Shown here in pieces: positions 6,541 through 13,240 of a stretch of 15,697 nt of DNA. The notes below the pieces were generated by a model. That model did no database searches. It worked only from the letters and a program-made list of their open reading frames with translations, and was not told the DNA's origin. The stretch is from JBMNRY01 sp050944915. Lineage in GTDB: Bacteria; Bacillota; Limnochordia; JAAZLZ01. The first letter of the stretch is position 1; every line of letters starts with the position of its first letter. The position numbers were made by a program, and so were the translations under genes. The stretch covers positions 1 to 15,697 of the forward strand of contig JBMNRY010000045.1 in NCBI GenBank assembly GCA_050944915.1, written 5' to 3'.

Positions 6541-6647
6541 AAGACCGGGATAAAAGGGATCGGCCCGCCTTTGGTCGAACCAGGAGCATTGATGATAGCC
6601 CGCAGACCTAAGGGCCTCATGAGAATATTTTGTAAAGGAGAAGCGCC

Positions 6648-7070
6648 GTGACCATCAACAAAGAATTAATTCTAGAAGGGGCCAACAAAGGCCTCATCAC
6701 CACCTGGGAATTGGCCAAAGTCCTCATACCGACCACCATCATCATCTCCCTTTTGCAAGCCAGCGGTTATTTAGACGCCCTCGCCCGCTTTACAGGTCCT
6801 TTTATGGGCTACATGGGTCTGCCTGGGGAAGCAGCGGTAGTTCTGTTCACCGGTTTCTTCCTCGGAATGTATGCAGCCGTCGGAGCCATGGTCGTTCTTC
6901 CTCTGACTTTGACGGAAATGACCATCCTCGCCGTCATGCTCAGCCTTTGCCATTCCCTCATCGTCGAATTGGCTATCAACAAAAAGGCGGGAACCGCCAT
7001 CTCCCTCATCCTCCCCATCCGCTTAGGCACCTGTCTCTTAGCCGGTTTTATCTTAGGAGGGATCTTATGA
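6648..7070 (+). CDS. Gate-domain (nucleoside-recognition-like) membrane protein, first of a pair
   Basis: 140 residues, starting at GTG with TAAAGGAG seven bases upstream. It is an integral membrane protein with about four hydrophobic segments (roughly 21-42, 58-82, 88-108, 116-140). The GEAAVVLFTGFFLGMYAAVGAM stretch and the following LSLCHSLIVELAINKKAG resemble the Gate domain found in SpmA/SpmB, YjiH-like proteins and the C-terminal core of FeoB. The next gene, overlapping by ATGA, is a second Gate protein with the same LCHS signature, so the two probably form one heteromeric unit. The transported substance is not known. Divergent from ilvD. Confidence 0.8.
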   Translation: MTINKELILEGANKGLITTWELAKVLIPTTIIISLLQASGYLDALARFTGPFMGYMGLPGEAAVVLFTGFFLGMYAAVGAMVVLPLTLTEMTILAVMLSLCHSLIVELAINKKAGTAISLILPIRLGTCLLAGFILGGIL

Positions 7071-7531
7071 GCATCGTCTGGGAAGGATTAATTACTGGTT
7101 TACGCAGCACCGTGACCATCGCCTTTGTCGTCATCCCCCTGATGATTATCCTCGAGATCGCCCGGGCCAACAACTGGCTGGAGCAGATCATCGGTTATAT
7201 TTACCCTCCCTTTCGAGCCCTAGGCTTGTCTAAGGAAGGGACCTTCCCCGTTTTAGTAGCCTTCATCTTCGGCCTCATCTACGGTTCTGGAGTGATCATC
7301 AACAACGTTCGAGAAGGAAAACTTAACCCCGTGGAAATCCAAATCATCGGTGTTTTCAGTGCCCTTTGCCATTCGGTCTTCGAAGACAGCTTTATCTTCA
7401 TGGCCATCGGGGTTCCCGGTTGGATCCTGATCGTGCCCCGCTTAGTAATAGCCATCCTTTCCAGCCTAGCCATTTACCACTACCACCGATGGCGGTGGGG
7501 GACGACCTTAGTCGAAGAATCCCTTTCCTAA
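7067..7531 (+). CDS. Gate-domain membrane protein, second of a pair
   Basis: 154 residues. The ATG at 7067 overlaps the stop of the first gene as ATGA and has TTAGGAGG six bases upstream, so translation is coupled. It opens with a short amphipathic stretch, then a hydrophobic helix (about 13-32), a Pro/Phe-rich PPFRALGLSKEG turn, FPVLVAFIFGLIYGSGVIINN (about 62-82), ALCHSVFEDSFIFMAIG (about 98-114) and a final hydrophobic helix, ending in a basic, aromatic tail. The LCHS...E signature and the G-x-x-Y-G pattern match the partner protein and the Gate family. An iron or nucleoside link is possible because an iron-uptake operon lies just downstream on the other strand, but nothing in the protein shows its substrate. 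Confidence 0.8.
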   Translation: MSIVWEGLITGLRSTVTIAFVVIPLMIILEIARANNWLEQIIGYIYPPFRALGLSKEGTFPVLVAFIFGLIYGSGVIINNVREGKLNPVEIQIIGVFSALCHSVFEDSFIFMAIGVPGWILIVPRLVIAILSSLAIYHYHRWRWGTTLVEESLS

Positions 7532-7535
7532 GCAA

Positions 7536-7580
7536 AAAGGGCGTTGGCGGGCCAAGAGTTGACCCCGACCAACGCCTTCT
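7536..7580. terminator. Bidirectional terminator between the Gate pair and the iron operon
   Basis: GGCGTTGG (7540-7547) pairs with CCAACGCC (7569-7576), and the inner GGG (7549-7551) can add pairs with CCC within 7563-7566. The leftward reading ends in CCCTTTTTGC, a good U run for the iron operon; the rightward reading ends in CCTTCTTTAT for the Gate genes. Confidence 0.85.
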
Positions 7581-7598
7581 TTATGGAGGGTCCACTGT

Positions 7599-8516
7599 CT
7601 ATTTAATCCCCTTGCGAATATCTTCGATCATGACCCGAGTGCTTTGCAGACCGCCGGCCGCCACATACCATTCTGGGGAGCTTAAGTAAAGGATTCGATC
7701 ATTTTGGTAGGCATCGCTGAGACGAACTAAAGGATTGTTCAATGTCTGTTGGGCGGTGACGCTGCCCCCCACGGTAGCCCCTCGATCGATGACGATCAAA
7801 AAGTCAGGATTGATCTCCGGGATAAATTCAAAGGAAATGGTCTGCCCATGGGTGCTGGCTACGATCCTCGACGCCGCGGGGATAAAGCCGAACTCATCAT
7901 AGACAAGGTTAAAACGGGACCCGGGTCCGTAAGCACTTAAGGCGCCGTCGTTAGCCATGATCACCAGGGCGTTCCAGCCTTCCTGGGCCACTTGGTCTCC
8001 GATGGCGGCAAAGTCGGCTTCGATGGCGGCTAATTCTTCTTCCACCAAAGCTTCCCGATCAAAGAGCTCCCCGAGGAGCCGAGCATGGGCCTGCAAGCTG
8101 CCTAAGTAGTCGTTGTTATCAACGGCTAAGAAAACGGTAGGAGCGATCCGGGACAATTCGGGATAGACTTCCTGTTGCCTGGTGGAAATGAAGATCACAT
8201 CGGGCCGCAGCTCGTAGATTCGTTCGAAATTAGGTTCGAAAAGGGTGCCCACATCGGCGAAGGATTCAGCACGGAAATGGGACAGATAGGCTGGGAGGTT
8301 AGACTTAGGCAGCCCCATGGGTTCTATGCCTAATTCCTGAAGCATATCAAGGATCCCGTAGTCAAAAACGATGACCCGGCTCGGATTCTTGACTACTTCC
8401 GCGCGGCCTAAGTCGTGCTCAATGGTGATCCGTTCTTGGGCCACTGCCCAGCTACCGGCGCCGAAGATGAGGGTTAGAACAAGGATTGCTAGGGAAATGG
8501 AACGGATATGGGACAT
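7599..8516 (-). CDS. yclQ: Iron-siderophore ABC transporter substrate-binding protein (YclQ/FatB-like)
   Basis: 305 residues. It binds the ferric siderophore outside the membrane and hands it to the two permeases. Residues 1-27 are a Sec signal (ISLAILVLTLIFGAG, then AVAQE); no lipobox Cys exists, unlike usual Gram-positive relatives. The mature part has the class III binding-protein plan: an N lobe with NPSRVIVFDYGILDMLQELGI and LRPDVIFISTRQQ, a long linking helix, then NDGALSAYGPGSRFNLVYDEFGF, STHGQTISFEFI, NPDFLIVIDRG and SSPEWYVAAGGLQS. These are hallmarks of the YclQ group, which in B. subtilis takes up petrobactin. The exact siderophore here is unknown. AAAGGTGG precedes the ATG by eight bases. 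It is the last gene of the operon, 32 bases after the ATPase, and ends at a strong terminator. Confidence 0.92.
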   Translation of the reverse strand: MSHIRSISLAILVLTLIFGAGSWAVAQERITIEHDLGRAEVVKNPSRVIVFDYGILDMLQELGIEPMGLPKSNLPAYLSHFRAESFADVGTLFEPNFERIYELRPDVIFISTRQQEVYPELSRIAPTVFLAVDNNDYLGSLQAHARLLGELFDREALVEEELAAIEADFAAIGDQVAQEGWNALVIMANDGALSAYGPGSRFNLVYDEFGFIPAASRIVASTHGQTISFEFIPEINPDFLIVIDRGATVGGSVTAQQTLNNPLVRLSDAYQNDRILYLSSPEWYVAAGGLQSTRVMIEDIRKGIK

Positions 8517-8548
8517 GTTAATGCCACCTTTCTTGAGGGTTTCGAGTC

Positions 8549-9301
8549 CTAGTAATAGACACAGATTCGGTTATCCCGTACATTTTGGATTTCGAAGTTG
8601 AGTTTATATAAATCACTGAGGACCGACTCTTGAATCACCACTTCCCCCGGCCCTTCTTTGACGACCAACCCTCCCTCCATGGCCACGATATGATCGGAAT
8701 AGCAGGAGGCGAAGTTGATATCGTGGAGGACGATGACTACCGCTTTGCCCGACTCATCGACGAGACGGCGCAAGAGCTTCATCATCTCCACCGAGTGTTT
8801 CATATCCAAGTTGTTTAGCGGTTCATCGAGGAAGATGTAATCGGTATCTTGGGCGATGACCATGGCGATGTAGGCCCGCTGGCGCTGCCCGCCGCTGAGC
8901 TGATCCAAATATTTGTCTTGGAACTCCTCTAATTGTACATAGCCAATGGCCCGCTTTACCGCGTCCAGATCCTCCTCGGTGAGGATCCCGTGGCTGTGGG
9001 GGAAGCGGCCGAAGCTCACCAATTCCTTGACCGTTAACCGGAGATTTAGGTTGTTGGACTGTCTGAGGATGGCGATTTTTTGGGCCAATTTGGTGCTGTC
9101 CCATTCTAGGATATCGACCCCATCGACAAGGATGGCCCCCGTACTACGGGGGATCAGACGGCTCATCATCCCCAAAAGGGTGCTCTTCCCAGCGCCGTTA
9201 GGCCCGATTAACGAAGTGATTTTCCCCGGTGCGATATCCAAGGAAACATCCTTGACCACAGGGACATCCCCATAGTATTTAGAAACATTACGCAGTCTCA
9301 T
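8549..9301 (-). CDS. yclP: Iron-siderophore ABC transporter ATPase (YclP/FecE-like)
   Basis: 250 residues. It powers siderophore import with the two permeases. Walker A is GPNGAGKST (33-41), the Q-loop lies near Gln81, the ABC signature LSGGQRQR is 135-142, Walker B YIFLDE is 155-160, the D-loop NNLD is 163-166 and the H-loop His is 193 (VLHDINFA). The tail ending in NRICVYY is typical of the YclP/FecE branch. The ATG shares one base with the permease stop (TGATG), showing translational coupling. All catalytic motifs are intact. Confidence 0.95.
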   Translation of the reverse strand: MRLRNVSKYYGDVPVVKDVSLDIAPGKITSLIGPNGAGKSTLLGMMSRLIPRSTGAILVDGVDILEWDSTKLAQKIAILRQSNNLNLRLTVKELVSFGRFPHSHGILTEEDLDAVKRAIGYVQLEEFQDKYLDQLSGGQRQRAYIAMVIAQDTDYIFLDEPLNNLDMKHSVEMMKLLRRLVDESGKAVVIVLHDINFASCYSDHIVAMEGGLVVKEGPGEVVIQESVLSDLYKLNFEIQNVRDNRICVYY

Positions 9302-10251
9302 CAGTCAACACTCTCCCTTAACAATAATCTGATCAAGTAGCTTCCCCCGACCAAATTGATCAGGATACTCAAAGGTGTGGCAAAGTTGAAGATATGCTCC
9401 ACCAACAGCTGTCCTCCCGAGAGGAACAGAATGCTGTATAAACTAGCCCCTAATAGAAGCTTTGAGTGTTGATAGCCCCCCAGGGATTCACGGGCTAGGT
9501 TCGCGGTGAGCAGTCCTAGGAAGGCTAGGGGTCCCACTAAGGCCGTGGCCACCGAGACTAAAATCACGATGACCATGAGCATACGGTAGACGATGGCTTC
9601 ATAATCGACACCCAAGTTAATGGCCTGTTCCCGGCCCAGGCTCAAGACATCGAGCCGGGACCAAAAGCTGCGGGTATAAAGGATGGCACCGCCCAAAAGG
9701 ATAAGGGCCAGGGGCAACAAGCGGGTATCTAGATTATTAAAACTAGCCAACATCCGGTTCTGGAGGGTGAGAAACTCGTTGGGATCCATGACCATCTGCA
9801 TAAAGGACGTAAAGCTGCTGAACAAGGTCCCCAAGATTAAGCCCACCAGAAGGAGGAAAAACAAATCCCGACCTTCCCCTTGGAATAGCAGGCGGAAGAA
9901 AACCATCGCAAAGAGGATCATTAGCCCTACAGCCACCAGGAAGTTCCAACCTTTGGCGTACACCAGTTGATGCTGGGAGCCGAGGAGGAAGACGAGGCCC
10001 GTTTGCACCAAGAGATAGAGGGAGTCTAAACCCATCACGCCGGGGGTGAGGATCCGATTATGGGTGATAGTTTGGAAGATCACCGTCGAAACCCCGATGC
10101 CCGCCCCGGTGGCTATCATGGCCAAAGTCCGGGGTAGCCTCCTGATCAAGGCATAATCCCAGTTGCGGCTGTTTAAGCCCCACACCAAATAGCCGGTGAT
10201 GAACAATAAAGATAGGATAGCTAATAGGGTTAGTTTTCGCTTATCGTCCAT
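9301..10251 (-). CDS. yclO: Iron-siderophore ABC transporter permease (YclO-like)
   Basis: 316 residues of the FecCD/BtuC permease family, with about nine or ten membrane segments across the whole length. Visible family marks are the early LIRRLPRTLAMIATGAGIGVSTVIFQTITHN stretch, split here around the conserved TGAGIGVS core, TPGVMGLDS, the ATPase-coupling region LSLGREQAINLGVDY, and VGPLAFLGLLTANLAR near the C-terminus. TTAGGAG lies eight bases before the ATG. It overlaps the preceding permease by 11 bases and the ATPase by one, so the three are made together. Its N-terminal region differs from the first permease, consistent with a heterodimer. Confidence 0.94.
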   Translation of the reverse strand: MDDKRKLTLLAILSLLFITGYLVWGLNSRNWDYALIRRLPRTLAMIATGAGIGVSTVIFQTITHNRILTPGVMGLDSLYLLVQTGLVFLLGSQHQLVYAKGWNFLVAVGLMILFAMVFFRLLFQGEGRDLFFLLLVGLILGTLFSSFTSFMQMVMDPNEFLTLQNRMLASFNNLDTRLLPLALILLGGAILYTRSFWSRLDVLSLGREQAINLGVDYEAIVYRMLMVIVILVSVATALVGPLAFLGLLTANLARESLGGYQHSKLLLGASLYSILFLSGGQLLVEHIFNFATPLSILINLVGGSYLIRLLLRESVD

Positions 10252-11200
10252 GGCGCTGGCTCCTAAACAAGAGATAGAGGAATAGAATGCTGCCTACCAC
10301 ACCGACGGTAAGGCCGATGGGGATCTCGTAGGGAGCGATGATGACCCGACCGAAAAGATCACAAGCCAGAAGAAAGACGGCACCTAACAGAGCTGTTGGT
10401 CCTAGGTTGTTGCGCAGGTTATCCCCCCGGTAAAGGGCGACCATGTTGGGGACCACTAAGCCCAAAAAGGGGATCCGGCCGACGGTGATCAAGACAACGG
10501 CCGAAATCATAGACACGATGGCCATGCCTAGAGTCATCACCAGCTGATAATTCAAACCCAAGTTTTTGGCCATATCTTCGCCCATCCCGGCGATGGTAAA
10601 TTGATGGGCGTAGCTGTAAGCCAGGAACAACAAAGGGATGCTTAAATACAAGAGTTCATAGCGCCCGGCGATGACCATAGAGAAATTGCCCATGAGCCAA
10701 GCGGAGATGTTTTGCACTAAGTCGAAGCGAAAGGCCACAAAGGTGGTCACGGCGTCGATAACACCACCTAACATAAGACCGACTAAAGGGATGTAAGTCG
10801 CGTTTTTGTGCTTCATCCGCCGTAATAGGCCCATGAACAACAGGGAGCCCCCTAAGGCGAAGGAAAAGGAAATCAGCATCTTCACGGAAGAGCTGGCTCC
10901 CGGCAAGAACAAAAGGGCGAACATCACACCGAATTTGGCGGCATCGACGGTGGCCGCCGTCGTCGGGGAAACAAATCGATTGCGGCTAAGCTGCTGCATA
11001 ATCAAACCCGCGATCCCCATAGACATCCCGGCAAAGAGGATGCTCAACAGGCGGGGGCCCCGACTGATGAGAAGGATCTGAAGATGCCTGGTATTGCCCG
11101 CCAGCAGCTCCCCTAAGCGCAAAGAGGATACACCGGTAAACAGGGAGATATAGGAGAGGAGGATAAGACTAGGGATAAGGTAGCGTTTTTGCATCAGCAT
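10241..11200 (-). CDS. yclN: Iron-siderophore ABC transporter permease (YclN-like)
   Basis: 319 residues, FecCD family, first gene of the iron operon. Marks include RGPRLLSILFAGMSMGIAGLI, the RNRFVSPTTAATVDAAKFG loop, SAWLMGNFSMV, the coupling helix around DMAKNLGLNYQ, and VGRIPFLGLVVPNMVALYRGDN. The gene order permease, permease, ATPase, binding protein equals B. subtilis yclNOPQ. AGGGGAGGTG lies 10-12 bases before the ATG at 11200; a second in-frame ATG two codons later is a less likely start because it is further away. Its ribosome site lies inside the promoter of the divergent AraC gene, so the two transcripts overlap at their 5' ends. Confidence 0.94.
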   Translation of the reverse strand: MLMQKRYLIPSLILLSYISLFTGVSSLRLGELLAGNTRHLQILLISRGPRLLSILFAGMSMGIAGLIMQQLSRNRFVSPTTAATVDAAKFGVMFALLFLPGASSSVKMLISFSFALGGSLLFMGLLRRMKHKNATYIPLVGLMLGGVIDAVTTFVAFRFDLVQNISAWLMGNFSMVIAGRYELLYLSIPLLFLAYSYAHQFTIAGMGEDMAKNLGLNYQLVMTLGMAIVSMISAVVLITVGRIPFLGLVVPNMVALYRGDNLRNNLGPTALLGAVFLLACDLFGRVIIAPYEIPIGLTVGVVGSILFLYLLFRSQRHGR

Positions 11201-11206
11201 CGATTA

Positions 11207-11236
11207 TTGACACCTCCCCTGGAAAGCAGGTATAAT
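11207..11236 (+). promoter_or_regulatory. Sigma-A promoter of the AraC-family regulator
   Basis: A perfect TTGACA (11207-11212) and a perfect TATAAT (11231-11236) are 18 bases apart on the + strand. The start of transcription would be near 11243, giving a leader of about 120 bases before the AraC start. The spacer contains, on the other strand, the yclN ribosome site. Confidence 0.85.
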
Positions 11237-11245
11237 TACGCCAAC

Positions 11246-11268
11246 GGATTGAGAATGATTTTCAATCC
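11246..11268. promoter_or_regulatory. Fur-type iron box in the divergent iron/AraC intergenic region
   Basis: A 23-base palindrome centred at 11257 with 10 of 11 pairs matching. Its core TGAGAAT-G-ATTTTCA (11250-11264) has the 7-1-7 form of the Bacillus Fur box TGATAAT-N-ATTATCA. It sits at the expected start point of the AraC transcript and upstream of the siderophore operon, so iron-loaded Fur could silence both. No convincing leftward -10/-35 pair was found. Confidence 0.85.
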
Positions 11269-11365
11269 CAGTCAAGCATAACATCTTCCGGGGAGGACTG
11301 TCTTACATAATTTTTGGGTTTCTATCAAGTTCTTTAGGTCTTTTCGTTAAAGGGGGGGATCCCTA

Positions 11366-12118
11366 ATGGAATGGGAAGAGAAAAGCATGGCCTGGTTAGT
11401 GGAGGATTTCTACGGTTGCACCCAGCTGCCCGTGGGGGCTTTTAACGCTCAAGGACAGCTGCTGCAGGCTCTAGGGTTAACCAGGCTTTTAACCCCAGAG
11501 CAGTTAAGGATGGTTACGGAGCAGATCCAAGAGGGGAAGATAGAGAGGCTGTCCTGCTGTCTAGCCCAGTTGGAGGTCCCGGAAGTAGGCCTCTTGGCGG
11601 TCCAGGCTCTAGCGGGCGACAGTATGGAAGAAGGCTATTTGCTCTTTGGACCCTTCGACGAGGAGGGACGGCCTTCCCGTTTGCTGCCCCATCTAGCCCG
11701 GCTAGTTCGCCAGATCCAAGAGGGTCTGCTCTTCGGCGGAAAAATTTGCCCCCATGGGCGGCGACGGCAGATAGGCAGCTTCCATGTACGGCGGGCCTTG
11801 GCTTATGTAGATCGACATTACAGCCAGGAGATCACCCTGGAGGCTCTGGCCCAGCAGTTAGGGATTAATAAATCTTATTTGAGCACCCTTTTTAAAGAAG
11901 AGACGGGGATGGCCTTTTCCCAATGGGTGAATCGGGTGCGGATCGAACGGAGCAAGGAACTGTTGAAAGAGACCTCCCGCTCCATCACTGAGATCGCCTT
12001 CGATGTGGGCTATGCCAGCCATCCCTATTTCACCTCTACCTTTCGGAAATACACAGGGATGACTCCCCAACAGTACCGTCTAGGGTGGCGGGAATATGAA
12101 AATACGTCGGTAGTATAA
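11366..12118 (+). CDS. AraC-family transcriptional regulator, probable activator of the iron operon
   Basis: 250 residues. The C-terminal AraC DNA-binding domain spans about 138-243, with first helix-turn-helix ITLEALAQQLGINKSYLSTLFK and second SITEIAFDVGYASHPYFTSTF, closing with RKYTGMTPQQYR. The N-terminal part (1-130) is an unassigned sensor: it opens with WLVEDFYGC...LPVGAFNAQGQLL, has a Cys-Cys pair (64-65), YLLFGPFDEEGR, and a further Cys128 in KICPHGRRR. A G-P-F core flanked by cysteines recalls the small ligand domains of PocR/YesN-type regulators, but I cannot name it. Divergent placement next to a siderophore operon and a shared Fur box suggest that it senses the siderophore or iron state and activates uptake, as Btr does in B. 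subtilis. AAAGGGGGGG precedes the ATG. A terminator follows directly. Confidence 0.92.
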   Translation: MEWEEKSMAWLVEDFYGCTQLPVGAFNAQGQLLQALGLTRLLTPEQLRMVTEQIQEGKIERLSCCLAQLEVPEVGLLAVQALAGDSMEEGYLLFGPFDEEGRPSRLLPHLARLVRQIQEGLLFGGKICPHGRRRQIGSFHVRRALAYVDRHYSQEITLEALAQQLGINKSYLSTLFKEETGMAFSQWVNRVRIERSKELLKETSRSITEIAFDVGYASHPYFTSTFRKYTGMTPQQYRLGWREYENTSVV

Positions 12119-12152
12119 AAAAGAGGTCCCTTTGAGGGACCTTAATCTCTTT
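12119..12152. terminator. Bidirectional terminator between araC-type gene and mobB
   Basis: AGGTCCC (12124-12130) and GGGACCT (12136-12142) form a 7-bp stem with loop TTTGA. Leftward it runs into CTCTTTTTTAT, an excellent U run for mobB, whose stop codon lies within the stem edge; rightward it runs into TTAATCTCTTT for the AraC gene. Confidence 0.9.
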
Positions 12153-12618
12153 GCCGGTAGGCATCGATGAAGTCGGCGATTTCCCCGACTTGATCGGGGC
12201 TGAAATGGGGTAGCTCCCGGTATTCCTCTGGAATAGGCCCACCGATAAAGGCAACCACATCCTCTAAGATCGGTGGCTCTTCTTCCAGCTCGGGGCGGTG
12301 GATGATCAACTTGGGAAGCTTAGTCCCCCGGTGGCCTTCGACCAGGATCAGATCGACCTCCGGCATTAGAGCACCGATCTGCTCCAGATCCCATGGTTCG
12401 TAATGGAAAAGGCTAAAACCTGCAGGGGTGGCAAAGACCACCCTTTGGGCTCCCGCTTGGGCGTGCTTCCAGGTGTCTTTCCCTTCCTGGTCTAAGGGAT
12501 ATGCCCTGCTGGAATGTTTGATCACGGCGACCTTAAGGCCCCGCCTTTGCAATTCTGGGATCAGCTGTTCCATCAGTCGGGTCTTGCCGCTGTTGGAGCG
12601 GCCGACCAGGGAAATCAT
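12142..12618 (-). CDS. mobB: Molybdopterin-guanine dinucleotide biosynthesis adapter protein MobB
   Basis: 158 residues from the ATG at 12618, which forms an ATGA overlap with the mobA stop. A TTG two codons earlier (12624) has better spacing to GGGGAGGGG and may be the true start. MobB is a GTP-binding P-loop protein that assists MobA in attaching GMP to molybdopterin. Walker A is GRSNSGKT (6-13); VAVIKHSSRAY and DLILVEGHRG (a Walker B-like region) are MobB marks, as is VVAFIGG near the C-terminus. It is last in the leftward transcript and ends in a strong terminator. No molybdoenzyme is in the window. Confidence 0.95.
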   Translation of the reverse strand: MISLVGRSNSGKTRLMEQLIPELQRRGLKVAVIKHSSRAYPLDQEGKDTWKHAQAGAQRVVFATPAGFSLFHYEPWDLEQIGALMPEVDLILVEGHRGTKLPKLIIHRPELEEEPPILEDVVAFIGGPIPEEYRELPHFSPDQVGEIADFIDAYRQRD

Positions 12619-13211
12619 GGACAAAAGAGTACCCCTCCCCTTTCGAGATCTGCCGGCGTGTTGATGTTGAAAAATATCTGTTCCGGCCGTTGGGTCAACC
12701 GGTCCGCGGGAACCATCCTTTCTTTCACCAGGGAAGCCATATCCCTAATCCGCCGCTTCCCCTGGTTTAGACATTCTTCCATGGCCGGCAGGCACCTTCT
12801 GCTGTACACCGCGTGGAGATACTCGGGTAAACCGCCATGGGAGGGCACCACCAGATCCCAGCCCCAGCGATAGTTGGTTAAGGCCTTGAGGACCCTGGGA
12901 TCGATGAAGGGCATATCGGCCCCGACCACCAGGCAGTGGGGATTGTCTTGGGCAGCCAGCCCGGCATGGATTCCGCCCAGGGGCCCGCAATCCCGGTAGA
13001 TATCGGCGACCATCGGCAGGCCCAAAAACTGGAAAGACTCCGGGTTGTTGGTGACCAAAAGCACCCTTTGGCAAGTTTGCACCAGGGCCTTGGCCGCCCA
13101 GTAGATCAGGGGCTGGCCGTGGAAATCCAAGAGGAGCTTGTTCCCACCTAGTCGACTGCCCCGGCCTCCGGCCAGGAGCAAACCTGTTACATCGGGCAAG
13201 GGTAAGCTCAT
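12615..13211 (-). CDS. mobA: Molybdenum cofactor guanylyltransferase MobA
   Basis: 198 residues. It joins GTP to Mo-molybdopterin to make the bis-MGD cofactor precursor used by many molybdenum and tungsten enzymes. LLAGGRGSRLGGNK (12-25) is the nucleotide-binding signature, GPLGGIHAGL (77-86) contacts the base, and GADMPF (97-102) holds the metal-binding Asp99. NINTPADLE closes the fold. The ATG at 13211 is preferred because AGGTGGGG precedes it at six bases; a GTG at 13220 lies inside that ribosome site. It is 29 bases after the aminotransferase stop with no hairpin between, so the T-box leader may control it too. Confidence 0.95.
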   Translation of the reverse strand: MSLPLPDVTGLLLAGGRGSRLGGNKLLLDFHGQPLIYWAAKALVQTCQRVLLVTNNPESFQFLGLPMVADIYRDCGPLGGIHAGLAAQDNPHCLVVGADMPFIDPRVLKALTNYRWGWDLVVPSHGGLPEYLHAVYSRRCLPAMEECLNQGKRRIRDMASLVKERMVPADRLTQRPEQIFFNINTPADLERGGVLFCP

Positions 13212-13240
13212 TTTCCCCACCTAAGCCTTGTCTTATTTAG

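Noticed and set aside
6443..6589. An N-terminal extension of IlvD of 49 residues.
   Set aside because: The extension is Arg/Leu-rich, unlike the family, and the ATG at 6442 has a strong ribosome site.
4912..6611. Several long open frames on both strands inside ilvD and its upstream region, up to about 150 codons.
   Set aside because: They overlap a highly conserved enzyme gene, lack ribosome sites and have low-complexity translations; they are frame shadows.
6513..6620. A 35-codon leftward frame upstream of ilvD with several Ile, Leu and Val codons, ending inside the 6511-6540 hairpin, like a leader peptide for attenuation.
   Set aside because: It has no ribosome site (the bases before its ATG are pyrimidine-rich), no run of consecutive branched-chain codons, and the hairpin has no T run.
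11247..11275. A leftward promoter using TTGACT at 11275-11270 for the iron operon.
   Set aside because: No acceptable -10 occurs at 16-18 bases; the best matches share only two of six bases.
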